Assembly: GCA_014529385.2 (NCBI GenBank)
Contig: CM043958.1
Span: 89,799,025-89,863,024, forward strand
Direction of reading: 5' to 3'
DNA: 64,000 bases
DNA from: Adiantum capillus-veneris
Taxonomy: Eukaryota; Streptophyta; Polypodiopsida; Polypodiales; Pteridaceae
Below are positions 23,301 through 34,147 of this stretch, in pieces. The position numbers and the translations under genes were made by a program. The number at the start of each line of letters is the position of its first letter. The stretch's first letter is position 1. The notes under the pieces were generated by a model. It worked only from the letters and a program-made list of their open reading frames with translations. It did not search any database and was not told where the DNA came from.

Positions 23301-26300
23301 CGTCGAGAAACATGTCTTCCGGAGAAACTATGTCTTCCAGATCCTTCATGAAAGAGAACTGAGGGAAATCAGGGGGATCCTGCTCTTGAACTTTTGGATT
23401 AAACCGCACATGACGTTCTGGAGATTTCTTCTGCCTCTTGTGCATGCGGGAAGTTCCAATCAAAGGATCTTTTTTTTGGTTGTGGCGCCTTTGGGTTCTG
23501 CGGAATTTCTCCCGACCCCATCGGCATTTTCTCCTTCCCTTTTTCAAGAGTGTGGAGAATCTTTTGGACTTCTGGATGGGAGAGAGCTTTCTGCAACTCT
23601 TCCACCTGCTGTTGAAGGAGAGATAACTCTATCTCGCATCCTCCCATTTCTGCAGTCTGCCAAGAGTCGTCAATCCCTTCAGGAAGAGAGAGAGGACCTT
23701 GCTCTGATACCACTGTCACAAAAATACGGAAGCGTAAACTGACGTTTAATTGCACTTCAAATACTCAAGAGAATTAGAGGGAGCGAGAAAACTTGACACT
23801 TCATTGGGGACCAGAAGATGGGCTGGTCCCCCCCCATAAAGAGAATATCTTTATTACTAAGGGAGAATCTTTACAAGCACAGGAACGGGGCATACGCCCG
23901 TCCTCTATTCTTTCTTCTGTTCTGTTCTGACTACTGACTGAGAAAGTGTTTCCACTTTCTTTCTGCTTCGGGGATTTCCCATCTTCTACGAGACTGGTTG
24001 GAAGCTCTCGAAAAGAGAGTCTATCTTCCAAAACAGCTCGTCGGAAGCTCTCACAGAGGAGAGTCCATCTTCCGTTATGTATTGCCTTCATTCTCATTCA
24101 TTCATGCATCGAACACAAAAGAGAAAACAAGCAAAATGCACACGCACATGCTTGCTGTAATTTTCTGCACATAACCTGAAATTCTTACCTGTGCGCACCC
24201 CTACGCCGAAACAGAGGTCTTCTTCGCGATGGAATCGCGCCAAACTTGATGTAGACTTAGGATAAGGAGAGAGAAGAGAATTTCTATGGCTGATTTGCTG
24301 AAAACAGCCCTAATCGAGGTGATTAGGGGCTGAAAACAGAGAATTACAGCAGCCGCACTCTGCTAAGAGAGCGTCTACGGCAGCTTCTCGCGATGAAACT
24401 TCACCAGAAGGTGTCTATGACTGTGAGATCCTTTGTTCTTGACAATGGGAGCACAAGGCTACCACATATGTCGCAAGGGGCTGCTCTCAAGCTTCAATGG
24501 AGGGCTCCACCGCGTAGAGCACGCTCACATTAGGGGGGGTAGGTGCACTGCCAGCCCTGAAAATGGGGGAGGGGGGGCTCCTAAATAGCCATCAGGGAGA
24601 GGGGACGCTAGGAAGAGAGAGAGGGTGAGAGTGAGTGAGAAAGAGAGTTAGTTTGCATTGGTAAGTGTGCCACTTGGCACACTTACTTTAAAAACTTAAA
24701 AACCATTCAACTTTTGACTTTAAAAACTTCTAGCTCATTAATTAAAAATGTGCAACTAACTAACAACTGCTACCAATGATTCTTTTATGAGAACACCAAA
24801 GGTCTGTCGGCGCAATGCCGCACCGGCACTGTACCGCCTTTACCTGTTCACACTTGTCCGGCCACCCGCCCGGGCATGGACCGTTAAATTTAATTTAACG
24901 AAACTTACCCTAAGGCTTTATTAGCTTTATTAGCCTTAGGGTCACTGTTCTAAGGACCCCATCTCATATGTGCTTGTACTGACGCGCGTATTTTTCCTGA
25001 GCCTAAAATCTGAGGCTACTGTTTACCCCTTTCTGAAGACCCGATTTCCCAATCACTAGGGCTTCAGGGTAATTTCTGCTAAGGTCCCTCTGAGGTGTTC
25101 TAGCCAGCATTTAGGCTCACCTGAGGCCTTAGAACTGCTAGGTCTATTCTGGTGTGCACACAACTAATTAGATAATTCTTTTCTCGTAAATAAATTAATT
25201 ATTTACAAAGTCTGACTTAGTTACACCTGCTGCTGTGACAGCGCACCCGCAGGTACATACATCAAACCCCCCCCCCGCCTCAACCCGCAGGTACATACAC
25301 CCGGCAAAATTCAAAAAATTGCAAGAGGAATTTCCACCAGAATTTCCACAGTCTCAGCTTTTCCGAACTTTTGAAATTTCAAAATCCTGCAATTTTCAGA
25401 CCTGCAGGGATTTTACAAGAAATTTGGGAACTGCAGAACTCACAGAAATTGCACATTGACACGTACAGAAAGCAAATATATGCCATGTAGGCTGAATGTG
25501 GAAACACATGTATGCATAATGCGGTGCGTATAGGTCGCTCTCTCCTCTCTCTTAGAAAGTGAAACAAATAAGGCAAGAAGAATGGCGGCGCACTACATGG
25601 TCACAAGCAAGAGGATGACTGCCATTGAAAAGGAGTTGAAAGAATGCAAAGCCCACATGGATGAGTGGAAGAAAGAGAAGAATTTAATTCTTGAATGGAA
25701 AAAGAGGGAGGAACAGGCGAGGGAACTAGAACGCAAGGAGTTCCGGGATGAAATTCAAGCTCTAGAAGGTAGCATCTCAGCCCTTAGGAAGGAACTCGAC
25801 GAAACCAAAGAGGGAGGACGCCTTGAAGATGGAGAAATTCAGCCATCAATGATCGATGATCTGAATAGTATACGAGCACAAGTCAAAGAAATAAAGGAGG
25901 AAGGAGAAAAGAAGACCTCATGGGTGGAGGTTCTCTCCAAAACGCAAAAGAAGATGGATGAGGCTGAAAAATGGATTGAAGTTGTCAAGAAGGGAAAGGG
26001 CAAGGAAATCCCGACTACACCCGACATCATCAACAAGACACTTGAAGAGGAACAACGAAGAAGGGTACGCGCTCTACACGTGAGAGTGACCGGCCTAAAA
26101 GATTCAGATAAGGTGGACCAAGAGGTGAAGAGCCTCATGTCCATGATGGGGGTGGAGAAGCCCTCGCACACACAAGCTTGGAGAGTGGGCAAGAAGAGTG
26201 AAGGTAATGGGGAGAGTTCAAAAGAGCGGGCTCTCATTTTGCCCTTTCCCTCCATGGAAGAAAAGAAAGACTTCTTAAAGAAGAGGCCAACCCTCAAGAA

Positions 26301-29300
26301 AACAGGTATCTTTTTAGGAGATGATCTTACGCTCTCACAGCTTGCACATATGAGAGAGGTCATGCCAGAGATTATAGCAGCAAGGGAGAAGGGAAAGTTA
26401 GCTTTTAACGCAAATGGACGAGTAGTGATTACAGAGCACCGCTCTACATGACGGTGCAAGACCTATGGGACCACTCTCAGGATGGCGGTTTGGAACTGTA
26501 ATTGTTCGTATAGACTTGATGTGGGGGCCTTTGAGGACAGCTTCAGAGACAGAGACATTGTTTTCTACTCAGAGACTCATCAGGCTCCAGGACAATTGAT
26601 GCCGCACATATCAGGATACACATGGGAGACAGCTTGCCGGACATGCACCAGATCTGCGCATGGGACTAGAGGATCAGGAGGTGTAGCAGTTCTTTTCAGA
26701 GAGGAGCTCCAACCACTACTGCACATAGTTCGGAGAGATGATCAGGCCAGATACTTGTGGGTGAGGCTGAGGGCAAAGACTGGACATTTCTTGTACATCG
26801 CCATATGCTACTTTCCTCCCAGCACTTCAGTATATGCTTCACCCAGAGGACAGTCTCCTTACTCTGTACTTGATGATGATATCTGGGAGTTCTCCAGAGA
26901 TGGAGACATCATACTCTTGGGGGATTTCAATGCCCGTACAGGCAACTCACAGACGGTCTTCTATGACACCTCAGAGGAGATGCTTAGAGAGTTAGGAGAT
27001 GGGACTTGAGAGATGCTCACATGACAGAGAGCATACAGAGTATGGGAGATACCTGAGGGAGATGACGACTACTCACAGTTTAGCCATACTGAATGGCTTA
27101 CCGACCTTCCCATTGTCTACAGGTTTTACTTGTTTTCCACATAGACATGGGTCCAGCACTGTAGACTATGTTCTGACACATCCGAGCTTTATCTCACATT
27201 CAGGATTTCACACTGGGGCCGAGGCCTGTAGGGATAGCAGTAGATCATGCACTTTTGACATTATCAGTCTCCTTTGAGTACAGTACATCTCAGGCCTCAC
27301 GGGGTGGTAGACATCCACGCTATACTTTTACACCAGAGACTGACTCAGTCTATGCAGAGGAGATACGTAGGCTTTTATGCACATCAGAGCCAATATACAC
27401 AGTGGAGGAGATCACATCTATGCTGACAGTGACATTACATGGGGCAGCGACAGAGGCATACCCACACACTCAGCCTGGTCAGAGACGTCATTTTGGGCAC
27501 ATGCCTCAGAACAGCTGGTATGATGAGGAGTGTCGACAGAGTAGAGCTCAGATACAGCGGGAGCTTACATTGGGAGTGATCACCTATAGACAGTCTCGTA
27601 TTGCTACACGACAACTAGTGCGACGGAAGAAGCGAGCTTTCTTGGTCCAGATGGAGCAAGATTTATATCAGCTCTTCCCTAGTAGAGATTCAGGAGAGGC
27701 TTGGCGTCTATTCCATGAGCAATCTCCCCCACCAGTGATTACTTCTACAGAGATATGGGGGCAATATGCAACATCTTTATACACTGTACCTGGACAACCA
27801 CCACTACCAGATCCACCACAGCCATGTCCGGCTACGAGCACCTTCTTTACCACTGAGATGGTAAAGGAGGCCATTGACAGGATGAAGACCAGACGGGCAC
27901 AGGATCATGAGGGTTTGGTAGCAGAGCACATTATACATGCTGGGGATTTGCTGGCAGAGATGCTTGCACGGTTATTCAACCGTGTCATGTGTGAGGGCTT
28001 CCCTGAGTCTTGGAGATTATCTACTATTGTACCTATCTTCAAGACAGGAGACCCCACAGTATCGGGGAATTACCGTACTATCATGGTAGGACACACATTG
28101 GCACGGTTATATGCATCCATCCTTGAGCATAGATTGAGCAGTTGGGCAGAGATTATGGACATGCGGGCACCTGGGCAGGCTGGTTTCAGGAGGGGTTTCT
28201 CCACACTAGATCATGTCTTTACACTCAGAGCTATCATTGAGGAGGGTCGAGCACATGGTAGACGGATATACTGCAGCTTTGTGGATTTCCGCAAAGCTTT
28301 TGACACAGCACCGAGGGCCAGATTGATGCGCCGGCTTATAGAATTGGGGGTACCCACAGAGCTGATATGGGGGATTATGGCATTGTATCGTTCAGTGATG
28401 GGTCATGTACGCACATCAGAGGGGATATCTGACACAGTTCACTCCACTATCGAAGTGAAACAGGGATGCCCACTGTCCTCTACTTTATTTGGTATGTATG
28501 TTGATGAGGTCTTTGATTATATTGACAGAGGAGGAGATAGAGGTGCTCAGCTTGCGGGGACATGGATCCCTCTTGTATTATATGCTGACGATATTGTGTT
28601 GATATCAGACTCACCAGAGGGTATGCAGAGACATTTGGACGCATTGCATAGTTTTGCAGAGGATAGTGGATTGTCTGTCAACCTTGGTAAAACCAAGGTC
28701 ATGGTATTTAATACCACGCAACAGTGGGTTAGGAGATCAGCACCTACTTTCACATATGGGCAGGACAATATGGAGTACACTGATGCATACACATATCTTG
28801 GGGTGGTCTTTAGTGGACCGAGGCACACTGAAAGTGGCAGCAGACACTAGATTGACTCGTGCCTATGCAGCCCTAGGCGGTTTAGAGAGGATTTGTTCGC
28901 AAGTTCAGTTCCAGGAACCCCGAACAAAGCTCTGGCTTTTCGACACTTTGGTCGCTTCAGTTATGCACTACGGGGTTCAGGTTTGGGGACCGTCTGTTGA
29001 CAATGCTGGATGGAGTAACATGGAGAGACCCTTGATATCTATGATTTCTAGGCTGATTAGAGCCAAGGCCTCAGTCCCACATGACATCATACGAGAGGAG
29101 CTGGCTGCCCCACCTATGGAGGTTGAGGCTCTCACCATATCAGTATCATTTGTACACAGCTTATGGGACACCACCGGGGACAGGTATGCCAGGCTTGCTC
29201 TTGAGTCATCTAGACACCTGGCATTACAGGGAGATACATCATGTTGGTATGCACAGATGAGCTCATGGTTTCAGAGGCATGGTTTCAGCATGGACAGGCT

Positions 29301-30319
29301 GCCCCCTTTCCAGTTTTCTCTTGATGCACCATCTTTGGCTCTTACACGGATGGAGACTACTAGACTCATTCGGCAGGATCTTATCCAACTTGATAACAAG
29401 AGGACATGGATAGAGCCATCACGGGAGTTGGGTACGAAGAGGGTTTTCTATAGAGAGCATCTTCTCCAACTCACGACAGACGGATTTGTCACACGGCCCA
29501 GTTACATGGACACACATCTATCTCACGGGTTACGATTGCTATAGGCCAGATTCGCACATCTTCACACCAGCTTGGGATTGAGGCAGGTAGATTCAAAGGC
29601 ATACCAACAGACAGTAGGATATGTCAGTTATGCCATGCAGAGCCAAAGACAGAGTTTCACTACATATGTCGCTGCAGAGTCTACTATAAGATACAGGAAC
29701 GCTTTCATTGTTTATTCAGAGATGGTTTTGACTCGTTAGATAGAGTCATGAGATATCAGGATCAAAGATGTCTTGGATTATTCCTACTTGAGATACAGAG
29801 ACATAGAGACGCTCTATTGAGTGGGCAAAGACATAGACAGTCTCAGAGACGCATCTCAGATTTCTTCAGCCTGAGTACCACAGAGGCAGAGGGGACACCA
29901 CCATCACAGAGCTCGGTTCCCACCCATACACACACCAGCGGTACTCTCATCGATCGAGCTATAGAGTTAGGGAGATCGAGACGACCGCGACTGAGGAGGG
30001 GAGCCACGCAGCACCGGCGGAGATTGTGGCAGAGGATCCACAGGATTCTAGCACGACACCCAGAGTGTCGATCAGGATAGGCTTCATGCTACTGCTATAT
30101 TGTATCATGGTGACACTTATCCCCACTTTGTACTTTAATGGCATGATACCATTGATCAGCCTACCAGCGACCCATAGGAGTCGGTAGCACTCCTATCAAT
30201 TTCTTTGTTTGTGTTTTTCTTTGTTTGTACCCAGACTTGGTACTAGACTCATCATTGTAATCAGTAGGTCTCATAGGTCATTTTGGCCTTTTGTAGACGT
30301 TAATATATCATTTCATTTC

Positions 30320-30382
<63 letters not shown>

Positions 30383-33300
30383 AACCCACCGAACCCCCCC
30401 CCCCCACCCTTCTCGTCTCAATCCCGAATCAAACTCAGATTTATTTCCTTTCTCCTTAATGTTTTAGTGTTCTAGTGTTACTTCTTTGTAACTTTGTAAT
30501 TTCCGTACTCATAAATGATATCAAATTCAACAATTGTAACTTTTTGGTCTCATAGGTCATTTCAGCCTTTAGAAGATTTCAACCTTTAGAGATGCAGGCT
30601 CTAATGCGGGCAGAAGTGAATGTAATGGAATGTATTATGCAGAAAAAGTTGGATGAGGCAATTGCAAGCTTTGAATCTTGGAAAACCAATGTGGAAAAGT
30701 GCATGAAGGAAAAGATGCAGTAATGGTTTTGGAAAAACGCACAACATGACGGTGAGAGACATATGGGACCACACTCCGGATGGCGGCATGGAATTGTAAT
30801 GGATCATATAGGCTGGATGTGGGTGCCTTTGAGGATAGCTTCAGAGATAGAGACATTGTATTTTACTCAGAGACACGTCAGAAATCTGGACAGTTGATGC
30901 CAAGTGTGACTGGTTATTTATGGGAGACAGCTTGTCGGCCAGACGCTAGATCCCAACATGGGAGTCGAGGTTCAGGAGAGGTAGCAGTCTTATTCAAGGA
31001 GGGGTTGCAGCCGCTATTACAGATTGTCCGGAGAGATGACCAGGCGAGATACATGTGGGTGTTCTTATACATTGCTATATGTTACTTTCCCCCTAGCACA
31101 TCAGTCTATACCTCACCTAGAGGGCAATCCCCTTTCTCTATACTTGATGGCATATGGGAGTTCTCTAGAGATGGAGATATCATTCTCTTGGGAGACTTTA
31201 ATGCCAGGACGGCCAACTCCCAAACGGTATTTTATGATACCTCGGAGGAGATGCTTAGAGAGATGGATATGTCGGAGATGGGGCTTGACAGACACTCACA
31301 GGATAGAGAGCACACAAAGTATGGGAGATATCTCATGGAGATGACGACTACGCATGGTCTGGCCATACTTAATGGTCTACAGATTTTTCCTTCGTCTAGG
31401 GGATTCACATGCTTTCCACACAAACATGGGACCAGTACAGTGGACTATGTCATGACTTCACCGAGCTTCATCTCTAATATTTAGGATCTCAGTGTGGGTC
31501 CTAGGCCTGTTGGAGTAGCAGTGGACCATGCTCTCCTGACTTTTTCAGTCTCTTTCCAGTGTAGTGCCTCTCAGACACCACCACGGAGGATTGCACACAC
31601 GGGGTATACTTTTACACCAGAGACGGATTCAGTTTATGTGGAAGAGATTTACAGACGGATGTGGCCGAGCCTGTATATACAGTGGAGGAGATCACCACTT
31701 TATTGACGGGGATCTTGCATGGGGCAGCAGCAGAGGCATATCCACACACTCAACCAGATCAGAGAAGGCGCTCTGGGAACATGCCTCAGAATAGTTGGTA
31801 TGATGAGGAGTGCAAAGAGATGAGAGTTCAAATTCAGAGTGAGCTTATACTTGGAGTCATTACATATAGACAGTCTCGGATTGCCCTTCGGCGTTAAGTG
31901 CGACGGAAGAAGCGGGCCTTTTTAGCCCAGATGGAACGTGATTTGTATCAGCTCTTTTTGAGTCGAGATTCAGGTGAGGCCTGGCGTCTCTTCCATGAGC
32001 ACTCACCTCCTCCAGTGATTACCTCTCCCGAGATCTGGGATCAGTATGCAGCATCATTATATACAGTACCTGGGCAACCACCATTACCAGACCCTCTAGA
32101 GCCATGTCCAACCACTAGTACCTTCTTTACCACTGAGATGGTAAAGAACGCCATTGACAAGATGAGGACTAGGAGAGCATATGATCATGATGGTTTGGTC
32201 GCAGAGCACTTGATACATGCTAGAGATTTGCTGTCAGAGGTTCTTGCGCGGTTGTTTAAACGTGTCATGTGTGAGGGACTACCCGAGTCCTGGAGATTAT
32301 CTACTACTGTACCTCTCTTCAAGGCAATGGACCCCACGGTGCAAGGGAACTACCGTACTATTATGATAGGGCACACATTGGCACGGTTGTATGCATCCAT
32401 TCTTGAACAACAACTGAGTACATGGGCAGAAAATGAGGGCATAAGAGCAGCGGTTTCTCCACTTTGGACCATATTCTTACACTCAGAGCTATTATTGAGG
32501 AGGGTCGGGCACATGGGAGACGGATGTATTGTTGCTTTGTGAACTTCCACAAAGTATTTGACACATTGCCGAGGGCCAGATTGATGCACAGGCTACTAAA
32601 GTTGGGAGTACCCACAGAGATCATATGGGGGATCATGGCTTTAAACGGCTCAGTGACTGGCCAGGTACGCACTCTTGAGGGGATTTCTGACATTGTTCAT
32701 TCCACTATTGGAGTGAAACAGGGGTGTCCTTTGTCCCCTACACTTTTTGGTATGCATGTAGATGAGGTCTCTGACTACATTGACAGAGAGGGTGACAGAG
32801 GCGCTCAGATAGCAGGGACATGGATCCCTTTATTATTATATGTTGATGATATTGTATTGATATCTGAGTCGCCACAGGGCATCACACAGACAGTTGGATG
32901 CATTGCACAACTTTGCAGAGGATAGTGCACAATTTATGATATCCCGGATGATTAGAGCCAAGGCCTCCGTACCACATGCGATTATTCGAGCGGAGGTAGC
33001 CGCCCCTCCTATAGAGATTGAGGCTCTTACCAGATCAGTGTCCTTTATGCACAGTCTATGGGATACACATAGAGGCAGATATACTAGATTGGCTCTTGAG
33101 TCCTCTAGACAGTTAGCGATGCAGGGAGACGCATCATGTTGGTATGCGCAGATGACCTCATGATTTCAGAGGCATGGTCTCCGCATGGATAGATTGCCTC
33201 CTTTTCAGTATTCCCTAGATGCACCCTCCCTGCGAGTCACACAGACGGAGATCACTACTCATTCGTCAGGATCTTATACAGTTGGACACCAGGAGGACAT

Positions 33301-34099
33301 GGGTAGAGCCGATGCAGGAGTTGGGCACGAAGATGGCTTTCTACAAAGAGCACCTTCTCCAACTTTCGGGAGATGGGTTTGTGACTCGTCCGAGCTACAT
33401 GGACACTCATTTGTCTCATGGTCTACGATGTGCTATTGGTCAAATTCGCACATCCTCACACCAGCTGGAGATTGAGACGGGTAGATTCAGAGGGATACCA
33501 CCGGAGTCTAGGATATGTCAACTTTGCGGTAGAGAGCCAAAGACAGAGCTACACTACATATGCCACTGCACTGTGTATTATGAGATACGAGGGCGCTTCC
33601 ATTGCTTATTCAGGGAAGGTTTTGGACCCCTAGATAGAGTCATGAGGTATCAGGATCAAAGATGCCTTGGCTTATATCTACTTGAGCTACACCGACATAG
33701 AGGTAGTTTGTTGAGGAGACATGGAGTACGACAGTCGCAGAGACAGATCACAGACTTCTTTGGATCGAGGGAGCCAAGAGACCAACCACCAGCACAAGGT
33801 TGTACCCGCATTCATACCAGAGGCACCCTCATTGACAGGGCGTCCGAGACAAGGACACGAAACTTCTTCAATATAGAGAGCAAAAAACATCTAAGAGGTT
33901 ATGTGGGTTCTTGGTTCTTCTTACTAGATCCTTTCTTCCCTTGTGTTTGCAAAGGCGAAGCACATACAGAGCTCTGATACCAATGTCGAGTTCAACAGAA
34001 CGGTTTAAGAACTTTAACTCAAATCTAGTACTTCGCACAAATATAAAATTACTTTACTTCACTCGAGAGAAACTAAACTGAACACAATGAAAGAGAGAG

Positions 34100-34147
<48 letters not shown>

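Larger units (their letters stand above)
17492..25225 (-). mobile_element. Ty3 (Metaviridae) chromovirus, near complete
   Basis: LTR retrotransposon of 7734 bp in minus orientation. Both LTRs, TG...CA ends, a tRNA-iMet-type primer site, a polypurine tract, gag, protease, RT, RNase H, integrase and chromodomain are present in Ty3 order. A 5-bp target duplication CCTGC flanks it (17487-17491 and 25226-25230). By eye the two LTRs differ at roughly 16 positions plus a 2-bp indel, so the insertion is fairly recent. Gag-pol is broken by three single-base frame changes near 23470, 21603 and 19769, so this copy cannot make the full polyprotein unless some are sequencing errors. Confidence 0.95.
25538..30323 (+). 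mobile_element. LINE family A, copy 2 (full length)
   Basis: Plus-strand non-LTR element with ORF1, ORF2 and a 3' UTR. The 5' side borders a short CT-rich tract (25538-25553) and the 3' side ends in the family signature, then ATTTC units, then a long (TC)n. Length is about 4.8 kb. ORF1 is intact; ORF2 carries about four frameshifts, so the copy is probably inactive but young enough to read throughout. Confidence 0.9.

Noticed and set aside
22244-23742. Several plus-strand open frames across the Ty3 gag region
   Set aside because: They are antisense shadows of gag; the minus strand carries the recognised domains.
25582-26451. ORF1 as a host coiled-coil gene
   Set aside because: Remnants of the same C-terminal part precede ORF2 in copies 1 and 3 as well, so it belongs to the LINE.
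30209-30475. Open frame rich in Ser-Leu repeats
   Set aside because: It is translation of the (TC)n microsatellite; the same applies at 17194-17533, 42291-42506 and 48551-48877.
33850-33977. Extension of LINE ORF2 copy 3 to 33977
   Set aside because: After about 33850 the translation no longer matches copies 1, 2 or 4 and runs into the LTR-element primer site.
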